From Mansonella perstans (lineage: Eukaryota; Nematoda; Chromadorea; Rhabditida; Onchocercidae): a stretch of 64,000 nucleotides of DNA. Positions 41,104 through 53,445 of the stretch are shown here, piece by piece. The number at the start of each line of letters is the position of its first letter. Position 1 is the stretch's first letter. The translations under genes and the position numbers were made by a program. The stretch lies in assembly GCA_037074765.1 (NCBI GenBank), contig JBAMDO010000084.1, positions 62,001 to 126,000 on the forward strand, read 5' to 3'. Under the pieces are notes generated by a model. The model was not told the origin of the DNA, ran no database searches, and worked only from the letters and a program-made list of their open reading frames with translations.

Positions 41104-44100
41104 TCAACTGATTCCGGAATCCAAGTCTATTCTACAGCGTCCAGAACTCAATGAACTCCGATATTTCTCGATTATATTAATCACTCTGTTTAGGCCAAAT
41201 AAGTAATTGTCATCTACAGTACCATTTGCGGGAAAGACATGGGAGAAATCGATTAGCTTAACAAGAACGTTTGGTGGTCGTTCCATACATGCTTCATAAG
41301 CAAGCAAAATGGATGATGCATAGAAATGATAAACCTGAAATAGTCTGATATATACTACTAAATATTTTCATTATTCCTGAATGAAAAATGAACGAAGCAA
41401 AAGGAAAATTCCAGATATTTGGTCAAATTCAAATCCAAAAAGCTATTACTTGAGAGTTTGCTGCCAAGATTATAGAATCACACTATCTATCTAATCAGAT
41501 AGATAGTGTGATTCTATTTTCAGATGGACATGTAAAAATTTAGAACATCAAATGAAATACCCGCTGTGTATTGAACCATTTTCGAAGATTATATAACTGT
41601 TCCAATGCCTGTTCTGCCACAAAACCTTTTTCCATATGCCTTGCAGATAGAAACTCACGAAAGGCTGTAAATAAAATTTGTTTACAGTATCCGCAAAATT
41701 TTAAACATACTCGGTTCACATTTACAATTCCTTCAAAAATCTCTAGAAGTGTAAATAAACAAAAATCTTCTGTTTCGAATACTTTGATAAGATTATATAA
41801 TTGTTATAGTAGACTAACTGACTGATTACTGGAATATGCAACTAACAAATAAACATGTTGAAATTTTTGACTTCCACGAATTCCCCCCAAAAAAATTGCT
41901 TATTGGTATGTTCATCTTTGTAGTTCCGTCATCAAACAAATCAGAGTTTTTCAGCAAAGCAGAGAAAAATTAACGATTACGTGATTTGCAAAGTATCAAC
42001 TCTAGTGGTTATCTGGGAGAACAGAAAAAAGTGGTTTTCAACCAAACTATTCCAAACTTAAGTTCTCCATACTCATTTTCCCAAGCACAGTGAAATCAAT
42101 TCTCCTCAGTGGGATATCAATCAAAAAGTTGAACAGGTTCAAGTTTCCCGACACATGTCACTCTTATATTAAACTATCTTGTGCCAGTTGCTGCGCATTC
42201 ATCATTCTGCCGCAAGCTTTCATTCACTATGCTTCAAATTTGTCAGGACAAAGCAAATATTGAAAAAATTCAAAGCTTAGAAATTTATCCATATTTAAAA
42301 TATTCAATAAATTTTAAAGCATACTAAGTGAATAAAATTTTGTTTCATCTGACTACAAAAAACAGGCATAGCATTTTTAACTACACTGCTTTTCACTAAA
42401 TTCCACAATTTCTTGTGGAATGAATGTGGAATGTTTACAAAGCAACAAACCGTCTGCGATATTTTTCAAATTTCTGGATCTCCCCCACTGTTTATCACGA
42501 ACTCGTAAATCATTTTGGTTGCAACCAAAACGCATCTCAAAAAAAAAATAGGCATAATCATGGACTCCTTTAAAAAAACAATGATTGTTGGACGTTTAAA
42601 ATTCTAGGGGAATTACTTTTTTGAAAGTAATATTGAAAATTGCATTTTTTTGGCGGGATTTCTCAATGGTTAAAATTTCCGTGAAAAAATAGTGTGGGCA
42701 ATTTCAGTGCGATTTGATGCAGATAATAGATTGTCCATATTTGTTTAGCAAAGAGCAGCTGTACTACAAAAAAATCTCTTAAAGTTCTAATAAAGTGTCC
42801 GTAGAGATCAGCACATAATTAAAAGGTCGCCAAGCGAGATTAAAAAAATGCCTCACTCATCGAACACAAGAGCTCGCCTTTGTCCAACTGTCAGTTATTT
42901 GAATTTTTTCTATTGTTATTTCTAAACATAGAACTTTATAAAATATTTGAATTTCCGCATTTTTTTTGTGATTCAAAAACAGACTATTAAGAAATACTTA
43001 TTGTTTGTATTCATGAGAAATGAATCATGACACATATTATACCCGATAACCAGTTAAACGAAAGCCAAGTGTTTCTTGTTCGGGATATTTTACTGCTTCT
43101 GATAATCTCTTCGCTTTTGTTGCACTCGGATCATAGGTCACTCTGCCCATTTTAATATCCATGATGCATGGAAATTTATAACAATACGTTAAATCCTCCA
43201 TGACAATAAATTCCACCTCTTAAATTTTGAACACATGTGAACATACTCTGATAGATCATTAGTAGTGCTAACAAGAAAAAAACTTTCCCGACCTTCCATC
43301 TCTCTTCTCATGTTGATAGCTCCTGCTCCCGTTATTTCTGTTTTATCATTCCGTCTCCCTCCCCACTATCATTTCATCATGTCTAAAATATGCCAGTATT
43401 ACACAAGGAAATTCATAACTTTACTATTAGAAGGGCTAAGAAAGATATTTTGCGACTTCCTCAAATCAAAAAAAATTTTTTTTCAGACCAACTAATAACC
43501 TTTTCCTCCAAGTCGTAAAGTTTTTAACCCATAATATTTCGGGACGAATATAGCAAATCTCGTTAAAATATCATTCTCGTCGTTTTGATGCTTCATATTA
43601 TTATAGAATGCTACCTGCAACTTGTTAAAATGATCAGTTGATTTATTTATTGAACATTCGCTCGCCGCGTCAGAGATAGATTACAGGTTTCATATACCAG
43701 GAAAACAAACAGGTTTCATACACCAGAAAATAATATTTATGTTTGTTTATTCACTTTCTGCTTCGAGATAAGTAAACAAAAGTTGCCTTTTACACGGAAC
43801 CTGGACTGCTTCTAGTGCTGTGAATGTAGGAAAATATATCCTGTGTCATTTGTAAACGATTCAAAGACTAATCAGAGCAACAAAATCTAAAATGTAACGA
43901 CAAATAAACATGAAATAAGTTCTGCTATGAATGTAATTTTTTAATCACTTATTGGAATTACAATAAACAAACCTCACATACTCCTCGTACACCTTCCTGT
44001 ATAGGTTTTAACAGTGTCTCACTACCAGTCTCTTTTATAAGTCCTGAAAATAAATTTTGTAACCAAACCGAGATTTATGCTAAAATCAGTATTTGTGCGA

Positions 44101-44296
44101 AATTATTTTGATGGGAATCCTACAATTTTTGCATGGACATCGAATTTTTATGAGAATCAACGAAAATAATAAACGAACCGATTTGATGCTCGCCGTTCTT
44201 AATCACCGACGGGTGATGTCCAGCAATTTGTTCCCGATACCATTCGTATGGTGCTGGCAACTGCACTGCTCCAGTTCTAGTCTTTTTATCAGCCAT
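41104..44296 (-). CDS. ipmk-1: Inositol polyphosphate multikinase (IPMK)
   Basis: Phosphorylates inositol phosphates (IP3/IP4 to IP5) and probably PIP2, in nucleus and cytosol. Seven exons (44296-44179, 44043-43973, 43614-43500, 43218-43043, 42535-42451, 41664-41561, 41334-41104) join in phase to exactly 299 residues, shorter than human IPMK (416) because the long acidic insert is absent. Key motifs are IAGHH near the N-terminus, PKYYGL, the substrate/catalytic motif PCIMDIKMG, the partner VTYDPSA, the ATP-binding YASSILLAYE, and VKLIDFSHVFP with the metal-binding Asp, followed by NYLFGLNRVINII. IPMK rather than IP6K is supported by HVFP and the DPSA segment. Two acceptors are unusual: TTTTTGAG at 42536 and TTTAAG at 43219. 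The second is forced by phase. The start is MADKKTRTGA. Confidence 0.94.
41472..41517. repeat. Perfect 21-bp inverted repeat with 4-base loop (hairpin) in ipmk intron 6
   Basis: The left arm 41472-41492 (ATAGAATCACACTATCTATC + T) is the exact reverse complement of 41497-41517, with loop AATC. It lies in the intron between the exons 41664-41561 and 41334-41104. The stem contains 8 G or C pairs of 21. It could be a small transposon remnant, a cruciform-forming element, or the base of a small-RNA precursor. Confidence 0.95.
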
Positions 44297-46119
44297 CAAA
44301 TAGCAATGAAATTAGCTCCAACAGCCAAAAACAATTTGTTCACATTAAAATTTCTGCCTAAACGACGTAACGTCACACGAAGAATAAAAACGCATTGTAT
44401 ACGTATGTTTCATATGAAGCTACCTGGCAAAGCAAATAACAGTACGAATTAGGTTTATAGACTTCAGAAGATGCAAACTGAAGAAATAGTGACATATTCA
44501 GATGACAGAATGCTTCAACGCCTTTTCTTTAGATGTTTTTTATGTTTTACACAATTCGCGACTCAATTTCTTCATGCAAGTGGAGAGCGAGAAATGGACA
44601 GAAGATTATCCAGGACTTCAACATTTAACCTTCTAACGTATCTTCTGGTTTGAAGTCAGCACAAATAAAGTAACTTGAAAACAACGATTTGCTAATATTA
44701 AAAAAGAGATAGGAGCCATATGATATAGTATAATAAACTGCACCCAAGCACTTGATCACAAAACCCCACTTCTCAAATATTTTTCAGGTCATCCCACCTA
44801 TGAATCCTACCAATCACGACTTTCACGATCCAATTAGGCTACCAAAACATGGTCGCAAAAATCGAAATGGAAAATGTTTTTGATAACCATGGATTTTAAA
44901 TCATTGAAGGAAAATGGAGAATTGCGCAGCCAACAGAAAAATAAGGGAATAATTCGAACCTGGTAACGAAGCTTGAGCACGGATTTCTGAAGCTCCAGAA
45001 ACTAGAGCTGGAGATCAAAAATTTTTCACGAAATAAAATTTTGACTTGTTCTAGCAAGTTGGTAAATTTAAAAATGTGGGAAATGACAACGTTCAGAATG
45101 GGCTAGGCTATGCTAATTAGTGCTCTCTCAACTTTAAGCTGTACAGTGTATTGCACTTTTATTTAATTCACAGAGAGTGTTACAACTTCAGAAAGATCGG
45201 GTTTTGTGGCAAAGTTTTGTGGCACAATATTTTAATTTTAGCAAAATCGTTAATTTTCATCTATAAAATGTCTCTATTCTCGGAAACTTCAAATCAAACA
45301 AAGATAACTTTATCAGATGTTGGTACTCGATCATCAGAAAAAGGTCAGAAGGTGCAAGCAGCCGAATTAGCAGACTGAAACAAAATGGCGAAGCGGAGAA
45401 AAACGTAAATTCTTTACCAAAATATAGAGACTGCTGCTGAATGAAACTTGAAAAAATGACCACGTTTTGATGCTTTAAAATCTTTTAAATTATTAACTAA
45501 GTGCTGCAGTTAAATGCAATTAAAAATTAACTTCTCATATAAAGTAATTTGTGAAATAGGTAACAAATTTGATTTCCCTTCATTTCTCACTTACTATTCT
45601 AAATATCTCATTTAGTCTCTTTTAAAGTATAACTTTCATTCATTAAGTTGAAATCCAACAAATAATAATGAAAAAAGCAGAGTAGTTTTGATAAAATTTC
45701 GTGTAGCTAAGTAGAAAAATGTAATTATGCTCGTGTGAAACTGAAAGCCTTTACCAGCGACAATAAATGCATCAATACATTAAGAAAAAAAAATCACACT
45801 GCCAAGTGCTCTCAAAATGTCATAAGGTGCAAAAGGACATGAGAAATTTTTTAGACAATTGTATTGAAGAATGACTTCTTTTGAATTAATAGTATTAAAA
45901 CAGGTTCACTCATTCACCTTGAAAACTTCTAGAAAATACAACTTTGTTATGGAAACGCAAAAATAATTCAAACATTAATAACACTTAATGTTGTTGGCAA
46001 AATCTTTTCAACTTGTGTCAACATCTTGACATATGCATTGTTTTGATCCACTAAAACTGGTTCTTCAGGACAGTTGTCACCAGATCGACTATTGTAAAAG
46101 CCATTTGAAACTTCGGAAA
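44297..46119. other. Gap between ipmk and the unknown gene, with coding-like pieces
   Basis: No gene can be assembled. On the plus strand several short frames look protein-like: VIPPMNPTNHDFHDPIRL after TTTTTCAG at about 44788, LVTKLEHGFLKLQKLELEI at about 44960, RVLQLQKDRVLWQSFVAQYF after TTCACAG at about 45173, and MSLFSETSNQTKITLSDVG at 45268. They are in different frames and could not be spliced together. Confidence 0.35.
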
Positions 46120-49100
46120 TTAATGGGGAAAGCGAAAATGCCGCTGAACTGAAATTCGGCCATCCATCATCTTCTTTTCCGACCGCCTTTTTTGTCTGAT
46201 TTTCTCATCAAAACTTTTACGATTCGTCAAGCATGAGAAATGTTGTGACGGATGCACACGAGTGAAATTATTCGACAAGTACTGATTGTTTGTTTTTATC
46301 CAACATCGATAAGACCTGTCGTTCTCTTGGGGCAAGAATGTCCTGCAAAAATTCTACATCAACTTCCCCACGTTTCGATTGTCAATCTACGATTTTTCAT
46401 TGCTTAAAAAATTCCCAATTTTTCTAAAGCTCTAAAATGGACATTTCTCTAAATCTTTAAGGAATTGCTGAAATTTTTAATCAAAGTTTAATGTTTATTT
46501 GAATAAACTATCAAATGAGATTTTTAAAAGTAAATGAATGTTTACAAAAATGAATCATACTCAACATGAAACATTTTATGATTTTTCAACAAGAAAAAAT
46601 TGACAATTTAATGGAAATATTTATGAAATAAAACTATATTGGAATTCGATATGAAAAAAAGGAACGTTTGATAATTATATGAAATCTTTCTTAGATGAAT
46701 AATTCTAGAATACATAAAATGGGAAGCAATAAGAGAGAAAATGTATAGATGGATATATCAACATACTTTGTTAGTTCATACATTTATGAATAAAAAAAGC
46801 TCTTAAATGACATACTTTTATGGAATTCAACGATTAAAGGAATGTTAATAGCTATAAAAAAGGGCAATTTTCAAAATAAAATTTTAAAAGCAAAAATATT
46901 TTTCCATTTTACTACAATGATTAGGTATTTCTGCTGTTGAAAACATATATATTCTGATATAGAAATCAACGGAAAAAAAAAAAGGCCTTGCACAAATAAA
47001 TTTGCAGAGCACAAATAAATACACACATATACACATACACACACACACACACAGATTAACAAACACAGATAGTACAGAGAAAAATAGAAAGATCATGCAG
47101 AGAATTCTATTATTCTAAAAACAAGGTAAGAGTAAGAGAATAAAAAGGTATAGAGAAAATAAATAGTGAGAGAATAAAAAAGTTCTGAAAGCAAAGCAAG
47201 AGTGAGAATAATAATAAAAAGTTAGATAGTAAAGTGATAAGCTTAAAAAAAAAACAAGATTGATATGAATCAGCATAAAAGGATATTTTGTTCTTTTTGT
47301 AAAACAAAATCTCTTTGAATCAATTGCCTTAATTTGCCTTTGTTATTCATTTCAAATAGTTTGCTTTAAATCTGTCAAGCCTATAATTTACAACCAAGCC
47401 TAATATTCCACAATGCAAGATAAAAATCGTGATAATCATAATTAGTCGTTGCAATAATGAGCAATTCCATAATAAACTAAGTCAAACTATTTCTATGTTT
47501 ATAACATCGCAAAAACATCTCATTACTAATTTGCTAAATTTTCGTCTCTTTAGTTTTAGCGTCAATCAACTTTTTAAAACTTGGACAAAATATTGTGAAT
47601 TTCAGGTTACTAAGAATTAAAGGTAAACCTAATCGAGATTACAAGTGCTTGATACATGTAAAAGTTCTAACCTTGTGATCTGGATAGCCCAAGAAAATCC
47701 ACTGAAAACAGAACCACCGTTTTCAGGAGAGAGCTTTAAAAACGTTACTTTTGTGCTGCCGCAGATGTTTCTTAACCGTTGTTTGGCTGAGCATTGAGTG
47801 GTTGGCATTTCGAGATCTTTTGACTGGATTGAAAAACTTCTGGACTTTCGGTCAAGTTGCGTTGTTTTTTGGAAGGATGTCTTTTTCTATGAAAAGCCTG
47901 GCCAAAATACCTGAACAAAATACCTGAAACTGAATAGAAGAGTTTGCTTTTTTGCTGGTTTTTTTCTTTTTTTTTTTTTTTTTTTAACTCGTTCCCTTGT
48001 CCACAAACATACACTCTTCTGAATTCCGCCAGCTGTTTTGAAGCTTAAGTCGAATTCGTTCCATCCTAAATTTTGAGTAATGGAATATGTAAAATAAGCA
48101 CCTCTGTCGATTTTCAATGAATTTGACGGAACGTCATCACACTTTGTCCACTTTGACATTCTTTGGTGAAGTGATAAGGAACTGTTGGAGGAAAACAAAT
48201 ATACAATTGTTCCAGGTCATATGCCAATATTTTTTGTTTCAGGAGAATTTGAATAGCTTACCAGAATGCCTCTGCTTAGGGAGGTTCTTTTTTCGGATAT
48301 TCTTTACGAATCTTATTCAATAAAGCATCCAAAACTGTTGAATGGCCACTTTGATTCATTTTGAATGCCAAATTACAAACAATATCCAGCAGTAGTACCA
48401 AATATATATCTGATCAATCTTATGCATTCTAATATTTTCCACATCACCTAAAATATAATCATTTCTTTCATTTTTCGTGATTTTATATTCGAATTTAATT
48501 ACTCATTTTCACAAGACAGCCTTGATTTTTCAAGAGCACAAAAACAGTGATATAATTTTTGAGAAATAGGAATTAAATAACATCCTGCTAAACTGTTAAA
48601 CAGCAGTTATTTGTCTTTCCTTGTTACAAATTCTCTTCGTTTTTTCCCAAAGTGTTGACTGATTTTTCGGTGGAAATGAAAGTTTCAGGAGGACTCTCAA
48701 AAAAGATGCATTGACCTCGAAATTTTAATCTTTTCCTGGTATTGATTTTAATCGCTGATTCCTCAGAGATAATAAGATCGGTGCTCAAGTAAAGAAGCTT
48801 TGCTAAATGAATTTGAATTAATTGTGAAAGTTATAAAGACCAGATAGTAAATAAGGTTATTTTGGATTGTGAACATCTGTTTGCATGTATAAAGTAGAGC
48901 TTTTATAATATTTATTCTCCCTTCTTATCTATCTCGGATTTCATGCTAACAGGTGTGTTTAGCTCCTTCTCGTGAGAGCTCCTCTAGAACGCCACCTCAC
49001 TCGACAGATGCTCTAACAACGTCCTTCTAAATCCATTTTCATATAGTACTCATTATAATAAATATAGTATCGCTTTTATCCATTTTTTAATTCCATTTTT

Positions 49101-50297
49101 TAACGGCGTTTCATTACTCTGTCAAATTCTCAGTCATTTTAATCTTAATTTATGCTTAAATTTCAGCATTGTTTTATGGAAGTTTATTCCATATAAAAAA
49201 ATGGAAAAAAAAAATCTTGATTCTTTGAAAAATATTCAAAGATCTTACTTTTAAAGTCAAATAACATTCAAGTTTTCCTTATCTTTCAAAATCAAGAAGA
49301 CATGAAAAACGATATATTCAGTGATAGCCTAAAATGTTGTAGACTGAAAATCTTACCAGGAGTTTCGATTCGGTATCCTTTCGTTGGTTTCAAAATCTGT
49401 CGAATCTAAGTATCGTGCTAACAATGTAAGCATATATCGCTCGTTCACTGAAGTTATAAATAGTGGTGATAACTTGATATAGCCAACAAATTTCGTGGAA
49501 TTTATTGCTTCCACTAAATTCGTGTTCGAGAAGCATGCTTTATTTTCCTGATAGTATATTTTTCGATGCAACTCTCTCGGTGATAAAAATTAAACAAAGT
49601 TTAAAGCATTTTTTAGAAATACTTTCACATTCATTACAGAATTATTTGAAGTAATAAAAAGGAACTGATGGATAACCTGAATGAAGTTTTGAAACAGTTT
49701 GTGTCCAGTAATTTTCTTATCGATGATTTTTTCAAAGATCGTTCCTATACAAGGCGTGTAACATCACTATTTGTTCCCTAGAACAAAAATCAATCTATAA
49801 TTTATTATTTTAGAGTTTGATAAAACGTTTATTTGACTGATGTCACACATGTCAATACCACTTGTCAAGAATTAACTTGTCAGCCTATGTTTGTACAAGC
49901 TAATCTGGCGTTACAACCTGTTCATTTATATTTATTCGCATATGAATTTACAGGAATTGATCAATCATCAAATAGTACTTAATAGGAAGTCATTAAATAA
50001 TGATTAAAGGAATCAAACGATTTAAAATTATTTTATCTCCTATAACACCAGAAATATTTTCCTCCTTTGCTAGATTACTGGCAGCTTATAAAATCGCCTT
50101 ACTTGCTGGCTAACATCTGTAAATGATTCACCATTTCTCGTATTATTTCCGCAGTTTCCGCAATTTAATATTCTACCATGCAAAACAATACTTGGATAAT
50201 TACACTTCATGAAATTTGCATTTCCTTTGGAAAGTAAAATATGTTCAGAAAGTGGAAAGAAGGTACCAATAAGATCTTTTTTTGAAGAAGCACAAAA
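46120..50297 (-). CDS. Multi-exon gene of unknown family
   Basis: Predicted only from open frames and matching splice phases. Exons are 50297-50103, 49547-49357, then after one unresolved junction 48802-48628, 48181-48102, 48065-48013, 47886-47672 and 46342-46120 with a TAA stop. Junctions within each group keep phase. Exon 2 ends in phase 2 but exon 48802 needs phase 1, so at least one exon or site is missing. The product is Ser/Lys/Asn-rich, with NCGNCGNN (a CxxC pair) in the first exon, KFVGYIKLSPLFITSVNERY in the second, VTFLKLSPENGGSVFSGFSW in the sixth and a very basic tail (DEKIRQKRRSEKKMM). There is no signal peptide or membrane segment. I do not recognise it, and the 5' end is uncertain (first ATG in frame is MKCNYPSI in exon 1). 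Confidence 0.55.
47021..47053 (+). repeat. CA/TA microsatellite
   Basis: Alternating ACACATATACACATACACAC sequence in the last intron of the unknown gene. Confidence 0.9.
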
Positions 50298-50701
50298 CTG
50301 TATGAAGAGCCCAAACAATAACTAGTTAATTATGCAAATTGACGAATCAATAATCGGTTAGTAATCGGAAAGAATGTCTGTAATAGTTAGGAGAGACAAA
50401 ATAATTTCAATTATTTACTTTATATAAATTCTTTGTCAATTGGAGAAAAATTGTTACAAACACAATTAATTTTCTTTAGAAAATTTTTTTGCCCAATATT
50501 GTAAAACTTGAATTATGATAGAGTTCCGCAATAAAAAAGCTAATTAAAATGGGAAATTAAAATTTTTTATCAAAAATATGAATGGCAAAAAAGCCTAAAA
50601 ATTGTTGGATACTTAGAATTGGAAAATTAGTGAATTGAAAATTAATGCGGTATAATGATCATTTTGATGATAACAGGACGGAAGTAATGAAAAATTAATT
50701 A

Positions 50702-50944
50702 ATGAACGTTGACGATTCAGTATATGTTGATCGCGAAATATTTACGCAAACATCGAATTATGGAATCAATGCATTACTGATCATAAATGACAAGATAACA
50801 GTTCGATATTCGAAATTCATGTACTGTATGAAGTGTCATTTTTTGCGCCGTGAAACAGTACCCTTGTTCAACAGCCTCAAAACAAGCATTGTTCCGATCA
50901 AAGTAGCATTAATAAGGAGAACTGACAGAAGAAAGATTAATTAA
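50702..50944 (+). other. 80-codon ORF, doubtful
   Basis: ATG to TAA, with FMYCMKCHFLRRETVPLF containing a CxxC. The opposite strand is also open (EAVEQGYCFTAQKMTLHTV) and could be an upstream exon of the unknown minus-strand gene, so the coding strand is undecided. Confidence 0.2.
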
Positions 50945-51140
50945 TTAATCAATTACTCATTTATTTTTTTTTGTCGTACTACTCAGAACATAGATTATGC
51001 TGTATCGCTACCAACACTTATGGCAGTAAATGCATCAGTAGCTGTAATAATATCAGTAATCGGTTGATGTAAGGAAGGACTGACGGAGAAAAATTTGAAG
51101 AATGTGTAGATTTCAGCGAATGAATAATGATTAAATGTTT

Positions 51141-51234
51141 GATTGGAATTATAAATGTCAAATGTATTTTTTTGATTGGAATTATAAATGTCAAATGTAT
51201 TTTTTTGATTGGAATTATAAATATCAAATGTATT
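51141..51234 (+). repeat. Tandem repeat, 33-bp unit, about 2.8 copies
   Basis: Copies at 51141-51173 and 51174-51206 are identical. A third at 51207-51234 has one substitution (ATGTC to ATATC) and is truncated. Because the unit is 11 codons long both strands stay open, but the resulting peptide is simply periodic. Confidence 0.95.
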
Positions 51235-51903
51235 ATAAATGTATTTAAAGCTCTAAATATTGTCCGACTGCACTTTTTTTACAGCTTTGATTATAGCTTA
51301 AAAACGTACAAAAAAGGTTGCGCATAAGAAAACACTTTTTAAAACACAAGAAAGCCATAAAATGTTAGTATTGCATCGGTTTAAAGTCTTCAATCATTGA
51401 GAAAATACATTTGTGCACAATGTATTCTCTCAATATGTTTCTCTATAGCATTTTAATTTATTAGTATTTGAGTTTTTAGGCAACGATTTCGAATATGGCA
51501 CTTGAATGAAAGAAATTCTGTTTAATTTCTATTATAAATAAGTAGATTTTATACAAACAATGGAATGAAAGAGAATAATGCAATTAATTTCTTAGCATTC
51601 TTCATTTATCACCAGTATATTTAAAAATTGCATCATCTTCTGTATCGAATACATTATTTCAAATATAACATTTGAGCAGGAATGATGGCTGCTTCGGTTG
51701 TTGCATTGATGATTGAGGGATCGTAATAAACAGTAGCGTTTGATTATGATTGTCTTTGTGCAAGAATTTTTCGATATTATTTAATTTTTTACAAAGTTTC
51801 GGTTAGCTTGGCATATTTTAAAATTCTTTTATTGCGATTAAAATTTTTGTTCTAGTAAATTTGAATGAAAAGACCAAACTGCTCCTGACAAACATTGTTT
51901 TAG

Positions 51904-52099
51904 ACACAGTGCGCTACTACTGTATTCTTTAGCTTCTGCCATTATCGACTCATACTTGATTTTTAAAGGAAGCAATGTCACACCAAGTATGAAGCTGAAA
52001 CGAAGCACTCAGATGCGAGTTCAAAGAGTCCTGCGCGGGAGTCTCATTAAACTCCAAGAAGTCTTAATGAATTTTGAGTATTTTGGAAGTAGAAAATAA
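51904..52099 (+). other. Coding-like terminal-exon candidate
   Basis: Behind a GTTTTAG acceptor 65 codons run to TAA, including the basic, helical stretch MKLKRSTQMRVQRVLRGSLI. No family or upstream exon was identified. Confidence 0.2.
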
Positions 52100-53300
52100 A
52101 AAGCAGAGACATGTTCAGGTCAGCAAATTCAAGATGCTGATGATATTGATGCAAAAGATCGCCGGATATCCATTTTCTATCACTGGTGTTTGTTTTTTTT
52201 CTTTGTTTTTGCTTCCTCATTTCCTGAACATTTCTTACAAACGGTAAAATGCACTTTAAGATAAATCAATTTATTCGCTTTCAAAAACATTTACACCAAA
52301 GCTATCTTCGGTCGATCTGAATAAAATGCATTTCCCGACAATATGCTTTTACCATTTAAGACTTAGATATAAATCAGTATGGATTCCAAACAGATGACAG
52401 CCAGTTTTCCCATCGCACTTTTGTTACACTGCTGCAGTGGTTGTGCGTTCTTGCACCAATAACAAATGTACGACAAAAAACAGAAGCAGAAGGTAAAAGA
52501 ACCAATGATAGTTCAGTATGTATAGAAAGAAGGAATTGTAAAGTATCCTAATTCTTTGGTAATTGCAACATTTTCTGGATTATAGAAATGAAGAAAAACT
52601 TTTTAATACAGTGCTGCTTTATGTTTCTTTTTTTCAGTGTAATTTATTGTCTTTCCATCACAAAGTAAAAATGAAAAATTGCGCCATTCCATTTTCATGA
52701 ACCAAAATTAGTTCATTCTTGCATGAAGCTCATTTTCGGTTATATGATTTATTCATACTATTCTTATGAACAGATATGAGCGATTCTTATTTTCAGCATA
52801 TTTAATGGTACACAAAGATATCATCAACCAAAGCCGTTGCAAAATGGCATCGCATTAACTAAAGTTATTTGGTAAATGCGTTAGAAGATCAAGCGCAGGT
52901 TGATTGAATGTTGAGAGTCAATTGGCGACGTTGTGTATCTTGAAGATACCTGTACGAAGTTTTAGGTAAAAGAGGTAAAAAAGAATCGATGAAATCAAGA
53001 AAGAGAACGACAGTATTGTAGGGTTTTTTTTTTTTTTTTTTTTTTTTTTTGTAATATTAAACATCAACGCGATCTTTCCCATAAGATATAGGGTGGTAAT
53101 GTTCAAAAAATACATCAATTGCAAGACGAAGATCACACATTACATATGTGATATTCTACTTTTCCAACCAATACTTGCTAAATTTACCTCAATCAATAAT
53201 TCACTTCCAGCCTTATTGGCATAAACAAATAAATTAACGGTCAAATATGAAAAAGAGCCGTCAAATTTCAATTTTTCCCTACTCGAATCCTACTTTTCAG

Positions 53301-53445
53301 ATTAAATGGTGTAAATGTTTCACGGATTTGTGCTGCGCTGTCTGGATTCATCAATATCGGCAAGATGGTAAGTCATTTATTTCTCTTCATAGGTGTTCCA
53401 CAGTTAATTGTTCGTTCTATTTGTGATGATAAGAAAGCTATTCAA
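53301..53445 (+). other. Orphan exon candidate with consensus splice sites
   Basis: Between a CTTTTCAG acceptor and a GTAAGT donor there are 48 open codons reading LNGVNVSRICAALSGFINIG and ending VRSICDDKKAIQ. Both sites and the open frame agree, and the minus strand has stops. No partner exon or family was found. An internal GTAAGT at 53367 could also be used. Confidence 0.3.

Noticed and set aside
44093..44452. 119-codon plus-strand ORF, one of the longest in the window
   Set aside because: It overlaps ipmk exon 1 (44296-44179) on the opposite strand, and the IPMK match decides the strand.
46871..47096. Two overlapping minus ORFs with CVCVCVYVC repeats
   Set aside because: They are translations of the CA microsatellite at 47021-47053.
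48200..48345. Coding-like minus frame MNQSGHSTVLDALLNKI between exons of the unknown gene
   Set aside because: The flanking exons 48802-48628 and 48181-48102 join in phase without it, while including it breaks the frame. It could still be an alternative exon.
52918..53136. Minus-strand ORF with poly-lysine run
   Set aside because: The lysines are the translation of the T27 homopolymer at 53024-53050. There is no support on either side.
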